From Miniphocaeibacter sp012841535 (GTDB lineage: Bacteria; Bacillota; Clostridia; Tissierellales; Peptoniphilaceae): a stretch of 64,000 nucleotides of DNA. This document shows, one piece after another, positions 1 through 8,232 of the stretch (positions are counted from its first letter, which is position 1; each line of letters opens with the position of its first letter). The notes beneath the pieces are model-generated. The model saw only the letters and a program-made list of their open reading frames with translations. It had not been told where the DNA came from and did no database searches. The stretch is from NCBI RefSeq assembly GCF_049274025.1, contig NZ_JBASRV010000017.1; one strand, given 5' to 3'. The position numbers and the translations under genes were made by a program.

Positions 1-1
1 A

Positions 2-361
2 TTAAACTTACAGAAAAAGGATAATTTCAAAGAAACCCGTGAAGGATTACCTTTAACTAATAGAATGACACCAGAAGAGCATAAGGCTTTAATAGAAAAG
101 GACAAATCATTTTCAAAAATCATTTGTAGATGTGAAATGATAACTGAAGGGGAAATAGTAGCAGCCATTCATTCACCACTAGGTGGAAAAACTCTAGATG
201 GACTAAAAAGAAGAGTTAGGGCTGGTGCCGGTAGATGTCAAGGTGGTTTTTGTGCTCCTAAAGTAATAGAAATAATATCTAGGGAACTTAATATTCCACA
301 AGAAGAAGTAATGAAAAATAATTCCAACTCTAAAATTATTTTAGGTAGAACTAAGGAATAA
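2..361 (+). CDS. C-terminal part of a GlpA/LhgO-like FAD-dependent oxidoreductase (5' end outside window)
   Basis: The frame is open from base 2, so the gene begins before the window; 119 residues are visible. The visible part is the BFD-like [2Fe-2S] domain that ends clostridial GlpA-type glycerol-3-phosphate/2-hydroxyacid dehydrogenases. Its cysteines appear as ICRCE near the start and GRCQGGFC later, with the helix-like stretch TLDGLKRRVRAGAGRCQGG between. The internal ATG at base 65 has no ribosome binding site and is not a start. It is followed after 12 bases by a second flavoprotein and then a DUF1667 protein, the usual three-gene cluster. The exact substrate cannot be told without the catalytic domain; glycerol-3-phosphate is the common annotation. 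Confidence 0.85.
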   Translation, partial: LNLQKKDNFKETREGLPLTNRMTPEEHKALIEKDKSFSKIICRCEMITEGEIVAAIHSPLGGKTLDGLKRRVRAGAGRCQGGFCAPKVIEIISRELNIPQEEVMKNNSNSKIILGRTKE

Positions 362-373
362 TAGGTGATAAAA

Positions 374-1639
374 ATGAAAGAATACGATATTGTAGTAATT
401 GGTGGAGGTCCAGCAGGTTTAGCTGCGGCTTACTCAGCAAAAGAAAATGGAATAGATAGTATTTTAATAATAGAAAGAGATAATATTCTTGGTGGAATCT
501 TAAACCAATGTATCCATAATGGTTTTGGCTTACATGTATTTAAGGAAGAACTAACAGGCCCAGAATATGCAGAAAAATATGCTGATTTAGTAGAAGAAGA
601 AAATATTGAATATATTTTAAATTCTATGGTTTTATCAGTTGATGAAAATAAAGTAGTAACAGTAATGAACGAAGAAGATGGTATATTTGAAATTCAAGCT
701 AAGGCTGTAATTTTAGCTATGGGCTGTAGGGAAAGATCCCGTGGAGCAATTAATATTCCAGGTTACAGACCATCAGGAGTATTTTCTGCCGGAATGGTTC
801 AACGTCTTATGAATATGGAAGGCTATATACCAGGAAAAGAAGTAGTAATATTCGGTTCAGGGGACATTGGACTAATAATGGCAAGAAGAATGGCTTTAGA
901 AGGGGCAAAAGTTAAGGCCGTAGTTGAAAGAAAGCCATATTCCAGTGGATTACAAAGAAATATAGTACAATGCTTAGACGACTATGACATTCCTTTACTA
1001 TACCAACATACTGTATCGAAAGTAGTTGGAAAGGACCGAATGGAAGGTGTAGTATTATCTAAAGTAGACGATAAAAAACAAGCTATACCTGGAACAGAAG
1101 AATTTGTTTCCTGTGACACCCTTTTACTATCTGTTGGATTAATACCGGAAAATGAAATATCCCGTGATTTAGGCGTTGAAATGAATCGTAAAACAAGTGG
1201 ACCAATTGTTGGTGAAAACTTAATGACAAATATTGAAGGTGTTTTTGCCTGTGGTAATGTACTTCATGTTCATGACTTAGTTGACCATGTAACAATGGAG
1301 TCAAACATAGCAGGTAAAAAAGCTGCTGAATATATAAAAATGGACAAGGTAGATACATCTGGAAAGAAAATACAATTACTAGCAGAAAAAGGCGTTTCCT
1401 ATGTAGTACCTGACCATATAAACCTTTCAACCTTAACTGATGATGTAACAGTAAGATTTAGAGTAACTGATGTTTATGAAGGTGCTTATATAGATGTAAA
1501 CTTTGACGATGAATTAGCAATTCATAGAAAGAAACCCATCCTTGCACCAGGTGAAATGCAAGAAATTAAATTGAAAAAAGATTATATTCTAGAACATCAA
1601 AATACAGACAATATTACCTTTAAAGTAGAGGCGAAGTAA
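374..1639 (+). CDS. NAD(P)/FAD-dependent oxidoreductase of the GlpA-associated cluster
   Basis: This 421-residue flavoprotein has an N-terminal dinucleotide fold (VVIGGGPAGLAAAYSA, residues about 7-22) and a second GxGxxG-type site (VVIFGSGDIGLIMARR, about 157-172). A late GVFACGNVLHVHD motif contacts FAD. It belongs to the pyridine nucleotide-disulfide oxidoreductase class and would pass electrons between NAD(P)H and the partner dehydrogenase encoded just upstream. I chose ATG 374 because AGGTGAT at 363-369 is well spaced for it; the in-frame GTG at 365 lies inside that site. The stop is one base before the next ATG, so translational coupling is likely. The electron-transfer role is inferred from gene association. 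Confidence 0.88.
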   Translation: MKEYDIVVIGGGPAGLAAAYSAKENGIDSILIIERDNILGGILNQCIHNGFGLHVFKEELTGPEYAEKYADLVEEENIEYILNSMVLSVDENKVVTVMNEEDGIFEIQAKAVILAMGCRERSRGAINIPGYRPSGVFSAGMVQRLMNMEGYIPGKEVVIFGSGDIGLIMARRMALEGAKVKAVVERKPYSSGLQRNIVQCLDDYDIPLLYQHTVSKVVGKDRMEGVVLSKVDDKKQAIPGTEEFVSCDTLLLSVGLIPENEISRDLGVEMNRKTSGPIVGENLMTNIEGVFACGNVLHVHDLVDHVTMESNIAGKKAAEYIKMDKVDTSGKKIQLLAEKGVSYVVPDHINLSTLTDDVTVRFRVTDVYEGAYIDVNFDDELAIHRKKPILAPGEMQEIKLKKDYILEHQNTDNITFKVEAK

Positions 1640-1640
1640 A

Positions 1641-2000
1641 ATGGAAGAAAAAAATTTAATTTGTATAAGTTGTCCAATTGGTTGTCATATGACAGTAACT
1701 TTAGACAAGGACACAGTTTCTAAAGTTGAAGGAAACACTTGTAAAAGAGGAGCAGTTTATGCTGAAAAAGAAATAACAAATCCTACAAGATTTGTAACTT
1801 CAACAGTAAAAGTAAAAAACGGTCAAGTTGAAAGAGTTAGTGTTAAAACAGAATTAGATATACCTAAAGCTAAAATATTTGAGGTTATGAAGGAAATAAA
1901 TAGTGTTGAAGTAGCTGCACCGGTAAAAATGGGTGACATAATAATAGAAAATGTAGCTGGTACAAATGTTAATATAATAGCTACAAGATCTGTGAACTAA
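1641..2000 (+). CDS. DUF1667 domain protein with CxxCxxGC motif
   Basis: The 119-residue product starts with CISCPIGCHMTV, a conserved cysteine cluster, followed by a fourth cysteine in GNTCKRGAVYAEKE. This is the DUF1667 (COG3862) signature. These proteins almost always sit next to GlpA-like and FAD oxidoreductase genes, as here, and are thought to bind a metal or Fe-S centre and assist the flavoenzymes. That role is inference; no biochemical function is settled to my knowledge. The gene starts two bases after the previous stop and is the last of its operon, being followed at once by a hairpin terminator. Confidence 0.9.
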   Translation: MEEKNLICISCPIGCHMTVTLDKDTVSKVEGNTCKRGAVYAEKEITNPTRFVTSTVKVKNGQVERVSVKTELDIPKAKIFEVMKEINSVEVAAPVKMGDIIIENVAGTNVNIIATRSVN

Positions 2001-2003
2001 AGT

Positions 2004-2031
2004 AGTACTCCAAGAAATTGGAGTACTTTTT
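2004..2031 (+). terminator. Rho-independent terminator of the FAD oxidoreductase operon
   Basis: A perfect 10-bp stem (AGTACTCCAA / TTGGAGTACT) encloses a GAAA tetraloop and is followed by five T residues. It starts three bases after the DUF1667 stop codon. Confidence 0.93.
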
Positions 2032-2147
2032 ATTGTAATAATAACTCTTCTCAAGTATTCCTTTCTCCTATTTGTTTTAAATCATATACAATCTTGCTGA
2101 CTATAGTCTATACTTATAAATATACATAAGCTTAAGGAGGCTACATA

Positions 2148-2690
2148 ATGGTAAAAAGTATAACAACAAATTTAGAGATTATTGAATCCTTACTCTATTT
2201 TTGGCAAGCTAGTAGTGAAGGAGAAAAAGTAGGGGAGTCTTATATAAAAAGCATTGTGGAATTTCCAGATATGAAATACTTGTATAACGATGAATTTAAC
2301 GAAGAATCTGCAAGAAAAGTTCTTTCATCTATATCCAATAGAGAATTAATAAGTAACGGAAGTAAAACTGAAATGAGATATTGGAATAATAATATGTGGA
2401 TGATGGAAGATTTGGTTTTTACAAATTTAATGATAAAACCAATTAAAACATTACACTCAGATAAATTCTTAGAAAAAATTAATAAAAATCCAAATAGTAG
2501 TAAATATGAAAATATTGAAATAGTATTTTTACCAGGACATTTTGACGAATATTATATTGATGAAAATAAATTAATAATAAACTTCTTTAAAGTAATAGTA
2601 GATATATTTGACGAAGATAAAATTACAATTGGTGGCGTAGATTTTGACGACTATATTGAAGAAAAATTAATAGAACTAATAGAAAAATAG
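2148..2690 (+). CDS. Hypothetical protein, acidic, 180 aa
   Basis: I do not recognise a named family. The protein is soluble, with no signal peptide or membrane segment, and rich in acidic residues. The first 60 residues look helical, and the C-terminal half carries alternating hydrophobic stretches (NIEIVFLPGHF, LIINFFKVIVDIF). A strong AAGGAGG lies at 2134-2140, eight bases before the ATG, so the gene is very probably translated. It stands alone between the terminator at 2004-2031 and a convergent hairpin at 2688-2715. Confidence 0.75.
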   Translation: MVKSITTNLEIIESLLYFWQASSEGEKVGESYIKSIVEFPDMKYLYNDEFNEESARKVLSSISNRELISNGSKTEMRYWNNNMWMMEDLVFTNLMIKPIKTLHSDKFLEKINKNPNSSKYENIEIVFLPGHFDEYYIDENKLIINFFKVIVDIFDEDKITIGGVDFDDYIEEKLIELIEK

Positions 2691-2715
2691 AAAGCTTAAA
2701 AGCTTTCTATTTTTT
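2688..2715. terminator. Bidirectional terminator between convergent genes
   Basis: A 10-bp stem (TAGAAAGCTT / AAGCTTTCTA, two-base spacer) is followed by a T-run on the + strand and preceded by an A-run that serves the - strand. It overlaps the stop of the + gene, and the - gene ends at 2714. Confidence 0.85.
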
Positions 2716-4192
2716 AATAGTAAATTGGTTTATTTTCAAAAACAGCTTCAGAAGTTGCTTCAATAGATAGTTTTTTAAACAATTTAATATCTACCTCTGC
2801 TAACATAACAGAAATATGGGCTTGGCATCCCTTTAGTTTTGGAATTTGGTCTAAGGCCAGTTGGGCTACCGGGTTATCTGCTGCTGAAATAGACAGGGCA
2901 ATTAGGGTTTCATCTATATGAAGTCTTGGATTTTTACCACCTAAATATTTAGTTTTTAACTTCTGAATAGGCTCTATTGCTTCCGGTGAAATTAAATGAA
3001 TATCATCATCAATATTCGCAAGTTTCTTTAAGGCATTTAAAATTAAAGCTGCTGATGGACCTAATAAGTCCGAAGTTTTTCCTGTAATAATGCTACCGTC
3101 TGGAAGTTCTAATGCTGCAGCAGCCTTGCCAGTTTCCTCTGCTCTCTCTAAAGCTGCAGGAACAACAGGCCTATCATTTACATTAATATTTAAAGGTTTC
3201 ATTAATAACTCTATTTTATATACAACAGACTCTAGGCAATTTCCTCTTGCTAGCTCGTTTAAGGTATTATAATAACGTCTAATAATCTCCTGCTTAGAAG
3301 CTTCCTGACATACCTTGTCATTACTAATACAATTGCCGGCCATATTAACACCCATATCCGTAGGGGATTTATACATACTTTCCCCGTAAATCATTTCAAA
3401 CATAGCCGATAGTACAGGAAATATTTCCACATCCCTATTGTATGAAACAGCTGTTTCACCATAGGCCTCTAGATGAAAGGGGTCTATCATATTAATGTCG
3501 TTTAAATCTGCTGTTGCTGCTTCATAGGCTAAATTAATAGGATGTTTTAAAGGAATATTCCATATTGGAAAAGTTTCAAACTTAGCATAACCTGCCCTTA
3601 TACCCCTTTTATTTTCATGATAAAGTTGGGAAAGACAAGTTGCCATTTTCCCACTTCCCGGTCCTGGTGCAGTTAAAACAACTAAAGGTTTAGTTGTTTC
3701 AATATATGTATTTTTCCCAAAGCCATCTTCACTAACAATATAGGGTATATTTTGAGGATAACCTTCAATTAAATAGTGGGTGTAAACCTTTATTCCTAAA
3801 TTAATTAAATGGTTTTTAAATAAGTCGGCACTTTGTTGACCGGTATATTGGGTAATAACAACTGAGCCAACATATAGTCCACTATTTTTAAAAGCTTCAA
3901 TAAGCCTTAAAACATCTGTATCATATGTTATTCCTAAATCCCCCCTAACCTTATTTTTTTCTATATCCTTAGCATTAATAGTAATAATAATTTCTATTTC
4001 TTCAGATAATTCCTTTAGCAATTTCAATTTACTATCCGGTTGAAATCCAGGTAAAACCCTTGAAGCATGGTAGTCGTCAAATAATTTCCCACCAAATTCC
4101 AAGTACAATTTATTATCAAATTGGTTTATTCTCTCTCTAATATGAGATGACTGTAAGTCTAAATATTTTTGGTTGTCAAATCCAATTTCCAT
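2714..4192 (-). CDS. DUF1846 domain-containing protein
   Basis: At 492 residues it has the normal full length for DUF1846 (about 500 aa), and the whole chain resembles that family. The start MEIGFDNQKYLDLQSSHIRE is typical. A glycine-rich APGPGSGKMATCLSQLYHEN segment near residue 175 is the family's most conserved motif and looks like a nucleotide-binding loop, but it has Met where Walker A has Ser/Thr. Family members are soluble. No function is established that I can name, though the loop suggests a nucleotide- or phosphate-binding enzyme. The gene is monocistronic and convergent with the upstream gene. Confidence 0.92.
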   Translation of the reverse strand: MEIGFDNQKYLDLQSSHIRERINQFDNKLYLEFGGKLFDDYHASRVLPGFQPDSKLKLLKELSEEIEIIITINAKDIEKNKVRGDLGITYDTDVLRLIEAFKNSGLYVGSVVITQYTGQQSADLFKNHLINLGIKVYTHYLIEGYPQNIPYIVSEDGFGKNTYIETTKPLVVLTAPGPGSGKMATCLSQLYHENKRGIRAGYAKFETFPIWNIPLKHPINLAYEAATADLNDINMIDPFHLEAYGETAVSYNRDVEIFPVLSAMFEMIYGESMYKSPTDMGVNMAGNCISNDKVCQEASKQEIIRRYYNTLNELARGNCLESVVYKIELLMKPLNINVNDRPVVPAALERAEETGKAAAALELPDGSIITGKTSDLLGPSAALILNALKKLANIDDDIHLISPEAIEPIQKLKTKYLGGKNPRLHIDETLIALSISAADNPVAQLALDQIPKLKGCQAHISVMLAEVDIKLFKKLSIEATSEAVFENKPIYY

Positions 4193-4336
4193 CTTATAAC
4201 TCCCTTATGTAAAATAAAATATATACCTATAGCATACTACAAAATATACTAGAATTTAAAGATATTTCTTAAAAACACTAAAAACTTTATTAATTTTAGT
4301 ATAATATAAATATAGAACTGAAATAAGGAGAAAATC

Positions 4337-5161
4337 ATGGATATAATTACTAGAACAATTACTGATTCAGACAGAGAAGAATGTATATATGTTGAAAAAG
4401 GTGCTATGCCTCATAATCGCTATATAAATGACGTTTGGAATATGTTCCTATATGAAACCGATGGTGATTTAATTGGTGCCTTTGTAGATGGAAAACTACA
4501 GGGGATGGGAAAATTAACTAGACTTTATCAAGATTATGGATGGCTTGAAACATTAAGAGTACATCCAGATTTTCAAAATATGGGTATTGGACAAAAAATT
4601 TATGACGCCTATTTTGAACATATAGCAAAATTAAATTTAAAATCTGTTGGTATGTACACTGAAATGTATAATAAAATCAGTAAACATCTAGCTGAAAAAA
4701 ATGGATTTGAAGTAAAAGCAGAATATACAGAAATACTAAAGCCAATTAGAAATATAGATACAAATCCTACACAATTTAAATTGGTATCAAAGGAAAATGG
4801 TGAAGAATTTTTATCTCAATACTATGATTATATGGATGACTATCTAGTAATAAATAGAACATTTTATCCAGTTGATAAGGGTTTAGGAGAATTTTTAGCT
4901 AGCAAAAACTGGGTTTATACCGATAATAAGGAAAATGTTCTAATTGGTGGATATAGATTTCAGCCTGAAAAAGCTTTTCATATTCCCTTTATAAAAGGAG
5001 ATATAGATAAAATTCTAGACTTTGCTAATTATTTAGGCTGTAAAGCAGGTAGTAAAAATTTATCTATGCTAAAGCCTGTAAATAGTACCTTAATAGACTT
5101 ATATGTTAGAAAGGGCTTTTCCATAGACGATAATTATATGACCTTGTGGATAGACTTATAA
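4337..5161 (+). CDS. GNAT family N-acetyltransferase with C-terminal extension
   Basis: The N-terminal half is a GNAT fold. The acetyl-CoA loop reads VHPDFQNMGIGQKIYD at about residues 75-90, preceded by the beta strand GWLETLR, and the end of the fold is NKISKHLAEKNGF. The remaining 130 residues (about 145-274) form a second, GNAT-like or unknown domain without an obvious CoA loop. The substrate cannot be predicted. AAGGAG lies before the ATG, and a TATAAT at 4300-4305 is the likely -10 element. The gene is monocistronic and ends in a shared hairpin. Confidence 0.85.
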   Translation: MDIITRTITDSDREECIYVEKGAMPHNRYINDVWNMFLYETDGDLIGAFVDGKLQGMGKLTRLYQDYGWLETLRVHPDFQNMGIGQKIYDAYFEHIAKLNLKSVGMYTEMYNKISKHLAEKNGFEVKAEYTEILKPIRNIDTNPTQFKLVSKENGEEFLSQYYDYMDDYLVINRTFYPVDKGLGEFLASKNWVYTDNKENVLIGGYRFQPEKAFHIPFIKGDIDKILDFANYLGCKAGSKNLSMLKPVNSTLIDLYVRKGFSIDDNYMTLWIDL

Positions 5162-5193
5162 AAAGAATGAAATTTAATATTTCATTCTTTTTT
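5162..5193. terminator. Bidirectional terminator
   Basis: A 12-bp perfect stem (AAAGAATGAAAT / ATTTCATTCTTT) with a five-base loop is flanked by an A-run and a T-run. It serves the + acetyltransferase gene and the - regulator gene, whose stop codon touches the T-run. Confidence 0.9.
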
Positions 5194-5557
5194 ATTTACC
5201 TCCTTCATCTATACTCGTATCTACTTCCCTTAACATCTCCTCTAAAGTTAAATCAAAAAGATTTGCCAGTAGTATTAAATTACTCATAGTCGGTTCAGAA
5301 TTTCCATTTTCCCATTTTGACACTGCCTGTCTACTTACTCCCAGTTTTTCTGCAATAAATTCCTGAGTCATTTTATTTTTAATACGATTTTCTTTAATTA
5401 CCTCATTAAGTGGCTTTTTATCTATTGCTCTATTATCTTGAAAATATTTCGGTTTAATATATTTCTCAAAGAATTTCTTAAAAGATTTCTTAATTAAAAA
5501 AATAATTCCTACTATAATTCCTATAGAAATAATTAAAAAACCCATTGAACTTTGCAT
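5192..5557 (-). CDS. Membrane-anchored XRE-family HTH regulator
   Basis: The 121-residue protein starts with one hydrophobic segment (residues about 5-23, FLIISIGIIVGIIFLIK) followed by a basic stretch. Then comes a Cro/CI-type helix-turn-helix (about 51-107) with the conserved core MTQEFIAEKLGVSRQAVSKW. The reverse arrangement, HTH first and membrane segment last, is commoner, so the N-terminal anchor is notable. The protein could hold a regulated promoter at the membrane or respond to envelope state; this is inference. Repeated CAAC/GTTG half-sites just upstream (5618-5651) are a plausible autoregulatory operator. The divergent neighbour encodes a formate/nitrite channel. Confidence 0.85.
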   Translation of the reverse strand: MQSSMGFLIISIGIIVGIIFLIKKSFKKFFEKYIKPKYFQDNRAIDKKPLNEVIKENRIKNKMTQEFIAEKLGVSRQAVSKWENGNSEPTMSNLILLANLFDLTLEEMLREVDTSIDEGGK

Positions 5558-5617
5558 ACCTTATACCTCCCTTTTTTATTTATAATAAGTCTATTATATT
5601 TAGCCAAAATAAGCTAC

Positions 5618-5653
5618 CAACTATTAGGCAACTATAGGTTGCTTTCAGTTGCC
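5618..5653. promoter_or_regulatory. Candidate operator: phased CAAC/GTTG half-sites
   Basis: CAACTAT occurs at 5618 and 5629, and GTTG occurs at 5638 and 5648, so four half-sites are spaced 9-11 bp apart, roughly one helical turn. GGCAACT (5627-5633) and AGTTGCC (5647-5653) form a 7-bp inverted repeat. The cluster lies in the divergent gap between the XRE regulator and the FNT channel gene. Assignment as an operator is inference. Confidence 0.4.
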
Positions 5654-5798
5654 CATGTTAAAACTTGCCCTTTACAGCAAAATAAAACAAATGTGACCAA
5701 GTTAACTGATAATATGTTTCAATTAGGGTAAAATATGTATATCTATAAGAAGTAGATTTTTATATAAAATATAAGAAAATAATTAAGGAGAATTTGTT

Positions 5799-6608
5799 AT
5801 GAATTTCTATCAAGGAAATGAAACAATTGATATATTATCTAAAAAAGCAGAAGAAAAAAATAAAATGTCTTTTATTAGATTATTTTTACTAGGCATACTT
5901 GGTGGAGCCTTTATTGCCCTAGGATATTTAGCCTACTTGAGAATATTAGGTGCAATGCCAAAGGAATTAAATGGCTTAGGCTTGTTCTTAGGAGCCTCTA
6001 TATTTCCTATTGGATTAATAGCCATATATTTAATGAACGCAGAGCTGGCAACAGGAAATACATTAACAATGACACTTGGATATTTAGACAAAAAAGTAAA
6101 AATATACCAGGTTCTTTATAACTGGTTGGTAATAGCCCTAAGTAATATTTTAGGAGCCCTACTAGTTGCTTATTTCTTTGGTCATATTGTTGGTTTAACA
6201 GAAGGAGCCTATTTAGAAACAACTCTTAATATAGCTAAGTCTAAAATAGAAGCCTCTACAATGTCAGCTTTAGTATCCGGCCTAGGTGGAAATATCTTTG
6301 TCTGTACTGCTGTTTGGATTGCAACATCAGCTAAAACATTAGCCGGAAAAATATTTGGACTATGGTTTCCTGTAATGATATTTATAGTTATTGGCTTACA
6401 ACATGCAGTAGCCAATGCCTTTATAATACCTGCAGCAATATTTTCCGGTCAATCAACAATAACAGTTTTAGACTTTGTAACTAATTTCCTAGCTGTCTTT
6501 CTAGGAAATGTTCTTGGTGGAGCAGTAGTAGTTGCAATACCTGTGTTTATGTCAAATAGAAAATGTAATTCCTTAACTAGCTGTGAATTACCATATTCAG
6601 GGGACTAA
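5799..6608 (+). CDS. Formate/nitrite transporter (FNT) family channel
   Basis: The 269-residue protein has six hydrophobic segments and the FNT features: an N-terminal LLGILGGAFIALGYLAYL helix, the first-half NAELATGN motif near residue 80, and the second-half loop GLQHAVANAFIIPAAIF near residue 200. FNT channels are pentameric and pass small monovalent anions such as formate, nitrite or hydrosulfide with protons. Which anion is moved cannot be read from the sequence. No pyruvate formate-lyase or nitrite reductase gene lies nearby. AAGGAG is spaced correctly before ATG 5799. It is divergent from the membrane-anchored XRE regulator. Confidence 0.92.
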   Translation: MNFYQGNETIDILSKKAEEKNKMSFIRLFLLGILGGAFIALGYLAYLRILGAMPKELNGLGLFLGASIFPIGLIAIYLMNAELATGNTLTMTLGYLDKKVKIYQVLYNWLVIALSNILGALLVAYFFGHIVGLTEGAYLETTLNIAKSKIEASTMSALVSGLGGNIFVCTAVWIATSAKTLAGKIFGLWFPVMIFIVIGLQHAVANAFIIPAAIFSGQSTITVLDFVTNFLAVFLGNVLGGAVVVAIPVFMSNRKCNSLTSCELPYSGD

Positions 6609-6625
6609 TATATATCATATTTTAT

Positions 6626-6669
6626 TAAGTATTAACTACTATACTTACAAACATAGTAGTTAATACTTA
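6626..6669. repeat. 17-bp perfect inverted repeat between FNT and GNAT genes
   Basis: TAAGTATTAACTACTAT at 6626-6642 is exactly complementary to 6653-6669, with a 10-base loop. No T-run follows, so it is not a standard terminator. It sits just upstream of the -10 (TGC-TATAAT, 6681-6689) of the next gene. It could be an operator, an mRNA 3' stabiliser for the FNT transcript, or a weak terminator. Confidence 0.6.
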
Positions 6670-6709
6670 TAATTGAAATTTGCTATAATCTATATAAGGA
6701 GAAATACAT

Positions 6710-7204
6710 ATGACTATAAAACTACTAGCTTATACAAGAGAAAAGGCCCATGAATTTTATAAAAATTACATACAAGACCCTGCTATATTTACTTCCGATG
6801 AAAAATTTAAAACCTATGAATATAAAGCCTACCAAGTAGATGATTTTTTTAATAGTCATGTAGGACTAAAAAGCAGAAAATATTTTGCCATCGATTTAAA
6901 TGGTAGAACCATAGGGGAAATCTCTTTAAAATTCATCAATAAAAAAGAAAAATCTGCCACCTTGTCCATTGCCTTAATAAATGACTCCGTTAAAGGATTA
7001 GGCTATGGAACAGAGGCAGAAAAACTAATTATTGAATACGGCTTTACTAAATTAGGCTTAGATATAATCTATGCCGATACAATTTTACGAAATACAAGAA
7101 GCCAACATGTACTGGAAAAAGTCGGCTTTAAATACATAAAAACAGATAAGGACTTAAAATATTATGAACTAAGAAAAGAGGATTGGTTAGAAGCTAAGGG
7201 TTAA
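6710..7204 (+). CDS. GNAT family N-acetyltransferase, RimJ/RimL type
   Basis: The 164-residue protein shows the RimJ/RimL layout: GRTIGEISLKFINKKEKSA strands, the CoA loop VKGLGYGTEAEKLIIEYGF at about residues 100-118, and the terminal signature NTRSQHVLEKVGFKYI. Family members acetylate protein N-termini, aminoglycosides or small amines, and the substrate here is unknown. AAGGAG lies before the ATG, and an extended -10 (TGCTATAAT) is seen at 6681-6689. It is a single gene, unrelated to its neighbours. Confidence 0.88.
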   Translation: MTIKLLAYTREKAHEFYKNYIQDPAIFTSDEKFKTYEYKAYQVDDFFNSHVGLKSRKYFAIDLNGRTIGEISLKFINKKEKSATLSIALINDSVKGLGYGTEAEKLIIEYGFTKLGLDIIYADTILRNTRSQHVLEKVGFKYIKTDKDLKYYELRKEDWLEAKG

Positions 7205-7293
7205 TAAACTAGTCATTAGTCTAGCTTAATTTAAAATTTAAATTTCTATTTACTGTATACTATATTATAAATCAAATAATTATAGGAGTAGTT

Positions 7294-7887
7294 ATGAATG
7301 AAATAATAAAATTAATAGATGATGGATTAGTATCCTTTGAAAACTTTAATAATTTAGAAATTAGAAACTATGATTTTTCTAAAATAGAATTTGAAAATAT
7401 AGAATTTAGAAATTGTATTTTTAATAACTGTAAATTTAATAAGGCTTATTTTTATCAAACAGAATTTTATAATTGTGACCTTTCCAATAGTGACTTTAAG
7501 GACTCTTACTTTAAAAATGTAAAAATCATAAGTTCCAAGGCTGTTGGTACAAATTTATATGATTCTATATTTAAAAATTTTTATATAGATGACTCTGTTT
7601 TCAAATTCTCTAATTTTTCAACTAGTTTATTTGAAGGCTCAAAACTGGAAAACACAGATTTTTCAGAGTCTATTTTTTCCAACTGTAAATTTAAAAAATC
7701 TAAAATAAAAGAGGTCAATTTAAAAAGAGCAGAAATATTTAAGGCAAAGTTAACTAACTTAGACTTTTCCGACTCAAATATTGAGCAGTTAAGAATTTCT
7801 GAAGATTTAAGTGAATTTAAGGGAAGTAAAATAAATTCTTTTCAAGCAGTAGAATTAATTAGTTTACTAGGAATTAAAGTAATTTAA
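7294..7887 (+). CDS. Pentapeptide-repeat protein (Qnr/MfpA-like architecture)
   Basis: Residues about 25-175 are built of A(D/N)LXX-type five-residue repeats, for example FRNCIFNNCKFNKAYFYQ, and should form a right-handed quadrilateral beta-helix. The C-terminus INSFQAVELISLLGIKVI resembles the terminal dimerisation helix of Qnr proteins. Those are DNA mimics that shield gyrase and topoisomerase IV from quinolones or toxins. At 197 residues it is close to the Qnr length (about 218). A gyrase-protection role is inferred from architecture only; many pentapeptide proteins have other or unknown roles. AGGAG precedes the ATG, and a hairpin terminator follows. Confidence 0.85.
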   Translation: MNEIIKLIDDGLVSFENFNNLEIRNYDFSKIEFENIEFRNCIFNNCKFNKAYFYQTEFYNCDLSNSDFKDSYFKNVKIISSKAVGTNLYDSIFKNFYIDDSVFKFSNFSTSLFEGSKLENTDFSESIFSNCKFKKSKIKEVNLKRAEIFKAKLTNLDFSDSNIEQLRISEDLSEFKGSKINSFQAVELISLLGIKVI

Positions 7888-7890
7888 AAA

Positions 7891-7915
7891 AAGTGGCTAA
7901 ATAGCCACTTCTTTT
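7891..7915. terminator. Bidirectional terminator
   Basis: A 9-bp stem (AAGTGGCTA / TAGCCACTT) has CTTTT downstream and an A-run upstream. It separates the pentapeptide gene from the convergent zinc-ribbon gene. Confidence 0.85.
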
Positions 7916-7938
7916 AAATTTTAGAATTATATATATTT

Positions 7939-8151
7939 TTAATTTCCTATTAAAAAGTCTAAAATATTCCAACCGTCTGATGTTTCTGCCCTGTAAAGCT
8001 CTGTATAACCACATCTGGAACAGCTAACAGTTATAAACTTCTTGTTTTGAACATCAAAAATCTTTGCAAAATTTCCACCGGTAGCTTGAAACTGGTCGGA
8101 AATATAATGCTCGTTACCGCATTTTTCACAAATATATTGTTTCTTTTCCAT
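7939..8151 (-). CDS. Zinc-ribbon protein (DUF2082-type nucleic-acid-binding)
   Basis: The 70-residue protein has two CxxC knuckles, YICEKCGNEH at the start and VSCSRCGYTELY near residue 45, spaced as in a zinc ribbon. It also has the conserved QATGGNFAKIFDVQNKKF between them and the terminal FLIGN. This pattern matches the small DUF2082 zinc-ribbon family. Binding to nucleic acid is the family annotation, not shown here. An AAGGAG-type site precedes the ATG. Confidence 0.85.
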   Translation of the reverse strand: MEKKQYICEKCGNEHYISDQFQATGGNFAKIFDVQNKKFITVSCSRCGYTELYRAETSDGWNILDFLIGN

Positions 8152-8232
8152 TTTTTCTCCTTGTACAATAGAATTTATGCCTTTACTATATTTTAGTATA
8201 TATTAGGCAAATAGTATATTATAAAATATATT

